Below are positions 1 through 8,669 of a DNA stretch of 20,029 nt, in pieces; positions within the stretch are counted from its first letter, which is position 1; every line of letters starts with the position of its first letter. This DNA comes from Isoetes engelmannii (lineage: Eukaryota > Streptophyta > Lycopodiopsida > Isoetales > Isoetaceae): assembly GCA_011763485.2 (NCBI GenBank), contig JAANSK020291267.1, forward strand, positions 1-20,029. Direction: 5' to 3'. Made by a program: the position numbers and the translations under genes. A model generated the notes under the pieces. It did not search any database. It saw nothing but the letters and a program-made list of their open reading frames with translations, and was not told where the DNA came from.

Positions 1-1
1 T

Positions 2-478
2 GTGAATATGCACCCAAACCAAAGGGGGTTTTAGGGGGAATTTAATTTAGAATTGTTGGATGTAATGGTTTGTGTTGAATATGCTGGTAAGTATAAAGGG
101 AAGAAAAATAAAAAGAAAATTGGTCCCTGATTTGCTTGTGACAGTTATGGACATCTCAAAGCAGATTGTCCTAAAGCCAACAAGGAAGTTATTTGTTACA
201 ATTCTGAAGGCAAGGGGCATATTTCTGCAAACTGTCCAAGCCCAAGGGGGCAGGGGAAAGGTAAGAACAAAGCTTTTGGTAACAAAAAGACATTTGCTAA
301 TAAAGGCAAAGGAGCAGCCAGGGGAAATCCAACACTGAACCTTACTGAAGAAGCTCATGGAGAAGAGGACGAGCAGGATGAAGTTGCTGAGGTAAAAATT
401 TCTGAAATATTTTGTTTGAACAAAAGAAAAATTGACAATACTCTTATGATAATAGATTCAGATGCTGCTACTGTTTAA
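2..478 (+). pseudogene. copia gag C-terminus with two degenerate zinc knuckles, plus protease active-site region
   Basis: In frame 2 the residues around 137-170 read C-D-S-Y-G-H-L-K-A-D-C, and a second box at about 194-235 reads C-Y-N-S-E-G-K-G-H-I-S-A-N-C. These fit the CX2CX4HX4C nucleic-acid-binding knuckle of gag, but in both boxes the second cysteine is not cysteine (Y or S), so zinc binding should be lost. A lysine-rich stretch lies before and after, as expected for nucleocapsid. Further on, I-I-D-S-D-A-A-T at 449-472 sits where the aspartic protease D-S-G-A motif belongs, with the glycine replaced by aspartate. Stops occur at 32-34, 128-130 and 476-478. The upstream capsid part of gag is not recognisable. 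Confidence 0.8.
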
Positions 479-731
479 TTCAAGCATGTTAAAAAATTGT
501 AGAGGACAAACTGGAGGACATGTTCAGCTGGGAAATGGAAATCTGCAAGAAATAGAAGATGTAGGGATGTTAGAGTTGTTTGATCTAGAAGGAAAAAGAG
601 TTCAGTTAAATGATGTTCTATGTGTACCAGGTTTAGTTAGAAACCTGATTTCAGTTTCTCAACTTGTAGACTTGATTACAAGGTCTTATTTGAAAAGTTG
701 CAACGTAAAGTGCTCAAGAACAATAAAGTAG
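462..731 (+). pseudogene. copia protease C-terminal half, shifted frame
   Basis: An 89-codon frame continues the protease after a frame change near the active site. It carries the conserved run L-N-D-V-L-C-V-P-G-L and then N-L-I-S-V-S-Q-L, the usual end of the copia protease before the linker to the GAG-pre-integrase domain. After about 667 the copia-like reading (Y-K-V-L-F-E-K-L) moves to frame 2, so the last dozen codons up to the stop at 729-731 are out-of-frame read-through. The frame-0 ATG at 462 is not a biological start; in the living element this was an internal part of the gag-pol polyprotein. Confidence 0.8.
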
Positions 732-1087
732 TGTTTCTTGGGAAAAGAGTTGGCAATCTCTTTAGTTTACTTGCTGATCATGTTATACCTAGCATTAACC
801 TTGTTGGATTTCCTACATTAAAAACATGGCATCATAGGATGTGTCATGTCAATACAAAGGTTATTGAACTCCTTGTGAAGAAGGGACTAATAAATGCAGC
901 AGACAACAAATGTGAGAACTCAATTTGTGCAGGTTGCATCTTGGGAACGCATAGCAGACTGCCTTTCAAGAAATCACTCAAAAGGGCCAAAGGAATTTTG
1001 GATTTAATACACACTGCTCAAGTTGTGTGGTCCCCTGAATGTTGCAAGTTTGATTGGAAAAAGGTATTAAATGACCCTAATAGATGA
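698..1087 (+). pseudogene. copia GAG-pre-integrase domain (zinc-binding N-terminus of integrase)
   Basis: Frame 2 reads W-H-H-R-M-C-H at about 828-848, then C-E-N-S-I-C-A-G-C at about 911-937 followed by G-T-H-S-R-L-P-F. This is the H..H..C..C zinc-binding domain that precedes the copia integrase core and helps bind cDNA ends. Copies usually have W-H-x-R-L-G-H; here a cysteine replaces the glycine. The domain should lead into D-V-x-G-P and the core, but the frame changes near 1060-1070 and ends at 1085-1087 while the core continues in frame 0. It is a fragment of the dead polyprotein, not an independent gene. Confidence 0.85.
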
Positions 1088-1955
1088 TTTCAGTAGAAAG
1101 ACTTTTGTGTACTGCTTGAAATCTAAGGATGAGGCATTTGAAACATTCAAGACTTTTGTAAATGAAGTAGAAACTGAAACAAACAGAAGGGTGAAGTGCC
1201 TTAGATCTGACAGAGGTGGAGAGTTTTTGTCAAATGAATTCAAACATTATTGCAAAAAAGGAGGGATTAAAAGGCAGCTGACATGTAGGTACTCTCCACA
1301 GCAAAATGGAATTGCTGAAAGGAAAAATAGAACCATTCTTGATGCAGTTAGGAGTATGCTAAAATACTCAGGGCTACCAAATTACCTATGGGATGAAGCA
1401 GTAGGAGCTGCAGTGCATGTGCAGAATATGACACCATCTTTAAGCACGAAAGGGAGCATCCCAAACGTGATGTGGTCTGGGAAAGTGCCATCATTTGATA
1501 AGCTCAAGGCATTTCGCTGCTTGGCTTTTGTGCATATCCCTGATGAGCTCAGATCAAAACTTGATGACAAATCATTGATTACATATATGGTAGGGTATGA
1601 CAATCATTCCAAAGCATATAGGTTGTTTGATCCACATAAGAGGAGAATTGTAATAAGCAGGGATATCATTTTTGATGAGAATCAATTTTACAAAGTGATC
1701 CCAAAAGTTAATACTGGGGATGTGAACCCTACAAGGGAATCTGATACTAGTGTTTTACCAACTAACTCTGCTACGAAAGTGTGTGATGATGCAGATCTGC
1801 AGGAAGGAAACTCACCTGAGTATGATACAGATGAAGACATGGAGGATGATGCCAACAATGAATATTCTGCACAAGAAGAACGAGCTGAATCTGCACATGA
1901 ACCTGTTGTGCCAGAACATAAGGATAGAAAAGAAGAAGAAAATGACAGAAGCTGA
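1071..1955 (+). pseudogene. copia integrase core with intact-looking DDE residues
   Basis: This 294-codon frame holds the RNase H-fold integrase core that inserts cDNA into the host genome. The three catalytic positions are visible: D in T-L-I-D-D-F-S-R near the start, D in L-R-S-D-R-G-G-E-F at about 1202-1226, and E in N-G-I-A-E-R-K-N-R at about 1307-1333. It continues through the usual W-x-E-A region and the V-G-Y-x-x-x-S-K-A-Y-R segment (about 1590-1620), then an acidic low-complexity linker (about 1690-1955) before reverse transcriptase. The core is undamaged, but it is separated from its zinc domain by a frame change and from RT by a stop at 1953-1955. Confidence 0.92.
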
Positions 1956-2052
1956 GAAATTACAATGAGACCTCAACCTAGATATCAACTTACATGGGCG
2001 AAATGAACAGGGGAGAAGTTTGAGGCTACAAGAGAATGAAGGTGAGATCAAT

Positions 2053-3650
2053 GATCTTTTTGAGATATTGATGCATTTAGACATAAATGTACCTAAAAGT
2101 TATCATGATGCCTTAAATGTAGCTGAGAAAGAATGCTAGCTTAAAGCCATGAATGATGAAATGCAGTCCTTCAAAAGGACAGATACCTTTGAGATTGTTG
2201 ATCTCCCAAAGGGGAAAAATGTAGTAGGGAAAAGTGGCTCTATAAACTGAAAACAGGGGCAGATGGTAAAACTTCTAAGTATAAAGCTAGGTTAGTGGCA
2301 CAAGGGTTTTCACAAAAAAGAGGGATAGATTATGAAGAAACTTTTTTCCCTCTAGTTAAGATGAATAGCATAAGAATGCTCTTGGCCTCAAAATGCATTT
2401 TTGAGACTCAGCATTTGCATCGTATGGATGTCAACACTGCATTTGTTTAAGCAAAATTAGAAGAAGAAATATACATGAAGCAGTCAACTGGATTTGAAGA
2501 AGGTACAAACAAGGTCTGGAGACTAAAAAGAGCCGTGTATGGGCTTAAGCAATCACCCAGAGAATGGTACAAGTGCATGGATGCATACTTGGTAGAGCAA
2601 GGATTCACTAAGCTTAAGAATGATAAGAACTTGTACAAATATGAACATGAAGGTGAATGGTGTATAATTGCATTGTATGTTGATGATAACATCATGATAG
2701 CAAAGGGGAAGAACTATTTGCAGCATTGTAAGGATATCTTGAACAAAAGATTCAAAATGTCTGACCTTGTTGAACTTCAAAAGTTCTTAGGAATCGAAGT
2801 AAACAGGGATAGAGCTCATAAGACCATGACTCTTACTCAAAAAGGACAAATTTTAGGTACGCTACAGAAATTCAAAATGCAAGATTGTAATGATTGTAAG
2901 ACACCTGCTGTACAGAGTGTTAAAATCTCAACTGACATGTGTCCAAGAGATGAGCTTGAAAGAAAAGAAATGGAGAAGGAACCTTACAACTCACTAATTG
3001 GTTGCCTATCATATGTTGCCAATTGCACCAGGCTAGATATAGCTTATAGTGTGAGTCTATTGAGTAGATACAATAACAATCCTGGAAGAGGTCATTGGAC
3101 TGCTGCTAAAAGGATATTAAGATATCTCAAAGGTATCATGGACGTTGGAGTTACATATTGCAATGAGGATTTAGAATTAAAATCATATTGTGATGCTGAC
3201 TGGGGAGGAGATTTGGATATGAGAAAATCAACCTCAGGTTATGCCATGCTACTAGGAGGTGGACCAATTGCTTGGAAATCAATAAAACAAAGCTCAATAG
3301 CAATGTCAAGTGCTGAGGCCGAATATGCATCTGCTACTCTATGCGTTAAGGAGCTAATTTGGGAAAGAAGGCTAATACTGGAATTGGAAATCAGTCAACC
3401 ACAAGCTACTAAATTATTTTGTGACAGTACCAGTTGCATTGCAATGTCCAAGGACCCTGTATTGCATGAAAGGTATAAACACATTGAGTTGGAGCTACAT
3501 TTCATTAGGGAAGCTGTTGGAAAAGGAATAGTTAAGATGATTTATATAAATACTTCAGTGCAGATAGCTGACATCTTAACAAAAACGTTACCTGAAAAAA
3601 GATTTCTGGAACTCAGGGCACAGATGCAGCACACAAAGAATATAACATGA
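2053..3650 (+). pseudogene. copia reverse transcriptase and RNase H
   Basis: The RT begins in frame 1 (V-P-K-S-Y-H-D-A-L, then A-M-N-D-E-M), has a TAG at 2137-2139 where copia proteins have tryptophan, and then loses one base near 2231 so that K-W-L-Y-K-L-K continues in frame 0. A TAA at 2448-2450 follows D-V-N-T-A-F-V. From 2475 the frame is open for 391 codons: Y-G-L-K-Q-S-P-R-E-W, the polymerase motif Y-V-D-D at about 2676-2687, then RNase H with S-Y-C-D-A-D-W-G-G (about 3184), S-S-A-E-A-E-Y (about 3310) and a C-terminal A-D-I-L-T-K. This part would copy RNA to DNA and degrade the template, but the upstream breaks make it non-functional. The stop at 3648-3650 is the natural end of pol. Confidence 0.95.
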
Positions 3651-3658
3651 AGGGGAAA
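3649..3658 (+). promoter_or_regulatory. polypurine tract of the copia element
   Basis: The purine run GAAGGGGAAA lies directly after the pol stop codon and directly before a TG that can start the 3' LTR. This is the expected place and composition for the plus-strand primer of an LTR retrotransposon. Confidence 0.7.
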
Positions 3659-4340
3659 TGATAAATTGATGTCATGTTATATTCAAAAAGAAGTTACAAT
3701 GAAATTTGATATTGATTGCAGTTGGTTCATTGGTTGCACACAACACCACAGATGTTTGAAGTTTGCAATTACACATGAAGTATTCTAGGTTAAATTATGA
3801 TTTAACCTATGCAATAGTTGAAGGAAGAATTGTGGTCTAAACATGACCCTAATACCATACGTATGGTATGGTTGCATTATTATATATAGCAGGTGGATTT
3901 CTATTTTAGAAAGGAGGTCGAATAGATGCGAGCCAAAATGGCATTAAAAAAGGAAGCGATTATTCGGATTTACATTCACAGAGAACGGTCCGGCTATGGA
4001 GCCGGATCTCAATCTATAAATCCAAAGGAGCATGCTGATATGATTTATCTTGCAGATTGGAGATTCTGAAGATCGTGTGGAGGACGCTTGGGCTGGCTAA
4101 GCTCGATTATAGTTGAAATAGTTTGCTACAGTAACTAGCTGTAGTCCCAAATGAACAGTGCACTGCACGAGTTTTTTTTTGACCATTGAAATTGTGCACA
4201 CTTGTTCTATGTGTTAGAAGTTGTTGCTTGATTAAGTTGAAGTTCTTGTGACATTTGAATAGCTCTACAGATCTTCTTGTATTCTTTCAAATCCAGCATG
4301 CACATGGGAGTGGCTTACCACCCCTCCCCCTAGCATATCA
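3659..4340 (+). repeat. candidate 3' LTR of the copia element
   Basis: The LTR should start at the TG after the polypurine tract. The sequence begins TGATA and a matching TATCA ends at 4340, giving a 682-bp unit with 5-bp inverted ends and the TG...CA rule. No 5' LTR is in the window, so the right boundary cannot be proved. Inside is a strong TATA stretch (3881-3888) with an 18-bp perfect palindrome just upstream, which fits a U3 promoter. A T9 run near 4171 and the rest are compatible with R/U5. The start is fairly sure; the end is a guess. Confidence 0.45.
3852..3888 (+). promoter_or_regulatory. 18-bp palindrome and TATA box in the copia LTR
   Basis: ATACCATACGTATGGTAT (3852-3869) is a perfect inverted repeat with a TACGTA centre, the core type bound by plant bZIP factors. 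TATATATA follows at 3881-3888. The two together look like the U3 promoter of the LTR. Confidence 0.5.
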
Positions 4341-4950
4341 GACTGCTTTCTTGCACTAGCATATAGATGTCTCAAAATAAACAATCCGAGTGTTGTAACA
4401 GAAATGACAAATAGCTCATGTTTATATTAGGGACATTTCTGGCAAGTCAATGCTGTAAAATAACTTTGTTTTCAAGTATGACTATGTGTCTTAAATGTCT
4501 GGTGATGAGCATTGTCTGAGATAACTTCGTATTGGTAATAAACTTATTTTACGGTAGATTGAGAGTTCAGTTGCTTAAGTGCTTAAAGTAGCCATTAGCA
4601 AGGGAACTTGGAGTTTTATAAAAAATGAAATAAGAAATGGATCTAATAAACAATCTGGATGTTTCCAGATGTAGTAGAAAATACAGACAAAACATCACAA
4701 TGAAACTTCAAGAGATTCGATACTAAAAGATTTAGACGTTTTCAGAGTATTGACATGGTAGAAGCATACAGACAAAAAAGGTAATACTATTATGGTAAAA
4801 AAATCCCAATCTATTCAGTCTAAGTCTAAGCACCCATTAACAGCCATGTCATGGCATTTTTGCAATTTAGAGTGTGCAAGCAAGTGTGATATCCCGTTAA
4901 CATGTCTGGTAATTTGGTTAATGGAATCCGTCCGAGTTCCCTGAATGACT
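4341..4950. other. non-coding stretch, nothing recognised
   Basis: AT-rich sequence with no convincing ORF on either strand. The only structure seen is a 9-bp inverted pair (GTAAAATAA at 4455-4463 and TTATTTTAC at 4544-4552). It may be an older element too decayed to name. Confidence 0.6.
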
Positions 4951-5332
4951 TAAGAACGTTGTGCAAAGAAGCGCCTGTAGGGAGCTTCATGTGCCTGTAG
5001 GGAGATTTAGATTGGAATTCAGCCCAAGCATCTACCTGCTCAACTCCCTAATGAACATGTATGCAAAGTGTGGGAGTATGGTAAGTGCTCTGCATCTATT
5101 TGACCAATTATTAACGTACAAAAATTTGTGCACATAGAGCATCATGATTTTAAGATATTACCAACAAAATGATGCTAACGCTGCCATTGGACTATACGCG
5201 GAAATGAAAGATTGTGGCAGCCACAACATCAGCTCCATTGGTGTTAACAAATGTTCTGCATTGGAGTCTGCTGCAATAAATGTTGGGTACATTGTCTATT
5301 CTCAGGTCATAACAAGACAATTCATGAGGTAG
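4951..5332 (+). pseudogene. pentatricopeptide-repeat (PPR) protein fragment
   Basis: From 4988 frame 2 reads I-Y-L-L-N-S-L-M-N-M-Y-A-K-C-G-S (about 5030-5077), the hallmark of plant PPR motifs, then S-A-L-H-L-F-D-Q-L, a TAG at 5135-5137 where PPR proteins usually have tryptophan (W-S-I-M-I), Y-Y-Q-Q-N-D-A-N-A-A-I-G-L-Y-A-E-M-K-D, and S-A-L-E-S-A ending at a stop at 5330-5332. About three PLS-type repeats remain. Intact PPR proteins bind organellar RNA and have many more repeats. A further piece (L-R-T-L-C-K-E-A) just upstream is in frame 3, so the copy is also shifted. With no start, no continuing repeats and an internal stop, it is a relic, perhaps a duplicated gene fragment or one carried by an element. 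Confidence 0.75.
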
Positions 5333-5777
5333 AATAAATAAACTTACAATATTATACTTCACTAGCAACGAATTGTTTGTCACCTAAACTCTATACAAAA
5401 CATAAAGAACTCGATACACATGTGGTGGTGTTGTCTTCGGATAATGCGCTCTAGACGTGAGGACCTACACCTCTACATGAAAACCTGAAAACGTGCTTAT
5501 GGAACTCCACATATACAATTGGGTTTATTATTCAATGTAGCTCAATTGTTAATGAATACATGATCTAACACCTTACGCAATTCGAGAAAATCCTATCTCT
5601 TGGATTTTGTTAACCGTGCAACTTACAAAATATGGCACTTTGCTAGAAAAGTCTTGGATGGAGTAATGGCACAACATTCACTAACACCAACACAAAGAGA
5701 AAGAGGGAGGAGTTGCAATATCTAGAGCAACACCTCAGTATCATTGATGCATTATCATTTACAACTTTCCAACTTAT

Positions 5778-5794
5778 GCCCAGCAACGCTGGGC
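5778..5794. repeat. small perfect hairpin (7-bp stem, 3-nt loop)
   Basis: GCCCAGC and GCTGGGC are perfect reverse complements around AAC. No T-run follows and no gene ends here, so no terminator role is proposed. Confidence 0.6.
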
Positions 5795-6350
5795 ACCGTT
5801 ACTAGTTGAATATGATGGTACAAGATTGTCTTATACCTCACGGGTAGTCTTGGTTAACATATATGAAACTTTCTGAATAAGTCATGATGATAAGTATTCG
5901 AAAATGGATTATCATTGCAAATTCAAATTTTGCTCTACTGCATACTTTTGCCAAAAATGGCCAGGTGTGGTTTTCGGGTACCAGATTTTGGTTGGATTTG
6001 TTCAAGCAGCCGGTATAATAAATATAGCGGACATAGATTCTTTGCATCATTTGAGTTGACATAAATTCATCATTACTAAGGAGGGTTTCTCATGGACGGA
6101 AACCTCCAGATTTTTTGGAGGTCTGATTTTTTGGGCTCATGTCTTGAACCTGGACAAAAATTAATCCATCTCTATTACTTTTGCTCAGGTCTTGGACCCG
6201 ATTTTGATCCATCGGCTCAAATTTCATTCTTGTGCATCAGTCGGCTGAGATGTTGCAAAAAAAACTTTGAGGTCTTGTGATTCATGGGAACCCAGAAAGC
6301 TTGCTCCATATTATTTCAGGTTAGATCCGTTCATGCGAAACCCCCCTAAA

Positions 6351-6386
6351 CATGCATTCTCTTATCAACATGCATTCTCTTATCAA
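6351..6386 (+). repeat. perfect 18-bp tandem duplication
   Basis: CATGCATTCTCTTATCAA occurs twice in direct succession (6351-6368 and 6369-6386) with no mismatch, so the duplication is recent or the tract is mutation-prone. The unit is a multiple of three, but no real reading frame is supported. Confidence 0.85.
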
Positions 6387-6602
6387 ACGTTTGACAGTGA
6401 TAGTGGGTCTAATTCTACAGGTTTAAAACAAAGAAATGTTTGGGGGCCGCAATAAATTTATTTTGTATATATATTGTTTTTGTGATGTCTTGAATAGCGG
6501 GGACCAAATGTCGACTGTTGCATGGCTAAGAACGGCATTTCGGAGGTTCACTCACTTACCATCAATGAGTCAAAGAAGTAGGGCTACGAGTAGGCCTAAA
6601 GG

Positions 6603-6610
6603 ATATATTA
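6603..6610 (+). promoter_or_regulatory. possible TATA box of the SDR gene
   Basis: ATATATTA lies about 100 bases upstream of the ATG at 6706, which would give a leader of roughly 65-75 bases. Position and sequence are plausible, but AT-rich stretches are common here. Confidence 0.3.
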
Positions 6611-6705
6611 TTGGTTCTTTTTTTTGTGGAAGCTGAATGCGATTTATTAGGCTAGTTTGTTTCAAATGATTTAGGATAAGCAGAATTTCGGAGGAGAGCA
6701 GATTC

Positions 6706-7884
6706 ATGGAGGACGACTCTAGGTCTCTGTTTCTTGCTTGGTTAGTTTCTTCAGGACAATCCTGAAACGTTTTTTGACACATTTATTTTTTGTGCTTGCT
6801 GAATGTTGCAGATGGTGGTCCGCGGATACCATTGCTCTTGTTACAGGAAGCAACAAAGGTATCGGTTTAGAAATTGTTAAGCAGTTAGCTGAACATGGAA
6901 TTAGGGTTATCTTGACTGCAAGAAATGAAGAAAGAGGGAAAAAAGCAGTAGACTTTCTGAAAAGCCTGAATTTAGAAGTGGACTTCCATCAGCTTGATGT
7001 TTTAGACCCTGTATCTGTAGCTACCATAGCTGCTTGGACGAAAGAAAAATATGGCGCCATTGATATTCTTGTGAGTTTTTGTTACACAAATTTGTTGATA
7101 AACTTTGCAAGTTCCTATAGCATTTGTTTAACCTAAATAAACGATGTAGATAAACAATGCAGGCATTTCTCCGCGCAGATTAAAAGGAGAACCCTATGAG
7201 ATTGCAAAACAAGTCCTGGAGACGAATTATTATGGATCAAAGAGGGTGATAGAAGCCTTTATACCTTTCATGAAATCTACACAAGCTGGAGCTCGGATTG
7301 TAAACATAAGTTCTGAACTTAGCAGGTTTGATGGAATGAAAAATGTGAGCTCTAATTCTTAAATAGATCAGAAAGTTCTTGTAGAAGTTTTGCTTAAACT
7401 TATCAAATATAGGATAAAAGGGCTTAACAGTTGATATACCAGTTTTGTTACAGAATTCATTAACCTAATGGAACATTGGTATTTCATTTGACAGCAACTG
7501 AAAAATGAACAATTGAGGCAGAAATTGTCAAATGAAGAAACTTTGAGTGAAGAAGTGATTGAAGCATTGATTGTGGAGTTCCTCGAAGATTTAAGAAACC
7601 AACGGATAGCAGAAAAGGGATATCCTAAAGTGATGCCAGATTACTCAGTATCTAAGATAGCATTAAATGCTTACACAAGATTACTGGCAAAGAGGTTTGC
7701 TACACTTACAGAAGGACACAAGATTTATGTGAATGCTGTGTGCCCTGGCTGGGTGAGGACAGACTTGACTGGAGGCAGTGGAATTTACGATGTGAAAGAG
7801 GGCGCAGATACTCCGGTTTGGGTTGCTTTGCAATGTAAGACTTCTGGAAAACTTTTTGATAAACGACAAGAAGTTAGCTTTTGA
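6706..7884 (+). CDS. short-chain dehydrogenase/reductase, four exons, 286 residues
   Basis: Exons by splice signals and phase: 6706-6722, 6812-7070, 7150-7344, 7495-7884, with introns GT...AG of 89, 79 and 150 bases. The product would be an NAD(P)H-dependent carbonyl reductase, probably cytosolic, of the plant salutaridine reductase/neomenthol dehydrogenase/carbonyl reductase type. The substrate cannot be told. Visible motifs are T-G-S-N-K-G-I-G (residues 17-24, cofactor), N-N-A-G (94-97), catalytic N118, S147 (N-I-S-S), Y207 and K211 (Y-x-x-x-K), and C-P-G-W-V-R-T-D (240-247). The insertion between S and Y, and the C-terminal G-K-L-F...E-V-S-F, are typical of this family, which usually has about 300 residues. 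The first exon is only 17 nt; it was chosen because AG|GT joined to CAG|A restores the R-W-W-S start common in relatives. Every catalytic residue is present and there is no stop, so it may be functional. Confidence 0.88.
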
Positions 7885-7994
7885 TCTGAAGCACTATGTT
7901 TCTAACACTTCTATATGTTGGAATGATAAACGACAAGAAGTTAGCTTTTGATCTGAAGCACTATGTTTCTGATATACACACTTCTATATGTTGG
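7857..7994 (+). repeat. tandem duplication of the SDR gene 3' end
   Basis: A unit of 65 bases (7857-7921) and one of 71 bases (7924-7994) begin TGATAAACGACAAGAAG and end CTTCTATATGTTGG. They are identical apart from a 6-base length difference before CACTTC. The first copy holds the last codons and stop of the SDR gene (K-R-Q-E-V-S-F-stop); the second is a silent copy in the 3' UTR. Confidence 0.95.
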
Positions 7995-8106
7995 TAAACA
8001 TTTGGATTATTGTTGCTAATGGTAGCATAGTTGAGCTAACAATCACCTCTCTTGATAGATGGTATTTGTGAGGTGATTTCATAGTCTTTGAAAGTACTGG
8101 ATCAGT

Positions 8107-8112
8107 AATAAA
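8107..8112 (+). promoter_or_regulatory. candidate polyadenylation signal of the SDR gene
   Basis: A canonical AATAAA lies 223 bases after the SDR stop codon. It is the first perfect copy after the stop that I noticed and would give a normal plant 3' UTR length. Plant signals are loose, so this is only suggestive. Confidence 0.4.
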
Positions 8113-8387
8113 GCATAGGATACTCTAAAATACTCAGTCCCCAAGGTACTCATTGTTATTTTGACAAAACGTTGGTGCTGTTATGCAGAAGTGAAATGGA
8201 TATGGAAACATGGTTCTAAGGGTGGTTTGCGTGCTATGTTAATGTTGCCCTTTTTTCCTTCTTTGTTGGCTTTTATTGTTTATGCCGTAGAAAATGCTTC
8301 TTCTTTATTGTTTTGGTACATAATTGGGGCAGGGATCAAATAACAAAAGTATGAAATGCATTTTCTGGACCATGTACGAGGACGCAC

Positions 8388-8669
8388 AATGCCTTAGCAT
8401 TATGCCTTAGCATTTATGAGGGGGGCCATTGCATGGTATAATGCTAAGGCAATGTTGCCAGTCAGTTGAGGCAGAAGGCGAGGGCTTTGCCTGAGCCCTC
8501 TGCCGAAGCTGGCAACACCGCCGAAGCATTTTTGCCGAGTCATAGAAATTAGAACGTAAATATTATTTTGCCTTAAATTACAGGCCAGCCAAATGCATGG
8601 TGGAGCAAATTATGCCCCATAAAAAATAAAATATTGTAATTTGCTGTAATTAAGGCAAATGATATTTAC
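8388..8669. repeat. cluster of nested inverted repeats, MITE-like
   Basis: Three foldbacks lie side by side. GCCTTAGCATTAT at 8391-8403 pairs with ATAATGCTAAGGC at 8438-8450, and the left arm is also duplicated in tandem (8389-8414). GTTGCCAG (8454-8461) pairs with CTGGCAAC (8509-8516), enclosing GGCAGA/TCTGCC and GGGC/GCCC. A 28-base arm at 8556-8583 pairs almost perfectly with a 26-base arm at 8644-8669 around a 60-base loop. Short, AT-rich, non-coding foldbacks beside a gene fit a miniature inverted-repeat element, but no clean terminal repeats with a target duplication enclosing all three were found. Confidence 0.7.

Larger units (their letters stand above)
1..4340 (+). mobile_element. 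Ty1/copia LTR retrotransposon, 5'-incomplete and dead
   Basis: Domains follow the copia order on one strand: gag zinc knuckles, protease, GAG-pre-integrase, integrase core, reverse transcriptase, RNase H, then a polypurine tract and a candidate 3' LTR. Integrase lying before reverse transcriptase is what separates copia from gypsy. The 5' LTR, primer-binding site and most of gag lie outside the window or are lost. The reading frame is interrupted by stops at 32-34, 128-130, 476-478, 2137-2139 and 2448-2450, and by frame changes near 450-475, 667-676, 1060-1070 and 2231, so no functional polyprotein can be made. This is an old resident copy; only the RT/RNase H end stays open for long. Confidence 0.95.
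5333..6602. other. non-coding stretch upstream of the SDR gene
   Basis: No ORF here has recognisable domains; short open frames on both strands look like chance. Small structures seen are a 7-bp hairpin GCCCAGC-AAC-GCTGGGC at 5778-5794, a hairpin ACCTCC...GGAGGT at 6102-6122, and an 18-bp tandem pair at 6351-6386. The 3' part may hold the promoter of the gene that begins at 6706. Confidence 0.6.

Noticed and set aside
2475-3650. The 391-codon RT/RNase H frame as an independent host gene
   Set aside because: It is the end of a copia polyprotein whose upstream parts are present and broken.
5778-5794. A bacterial-type terminator hairpin
   Set aside because: No T-run follows, no gene ends there, and the genome is eukaryotic.
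6092-6636. A string of short ORFs upstream of the SDR gene as a further exon set
   Set aside because: No domain, changing frames, a repeated peptide created by the 18-bp duplication, and the SDR protein is already complete without them.
8161-8343. A 60-codon ORF with a hydrophobic segment, as a small membrane protein
   Set aside because: No homology that I recognise, T-rich composition explains the hydrophobic residues, and there is no supporting context.
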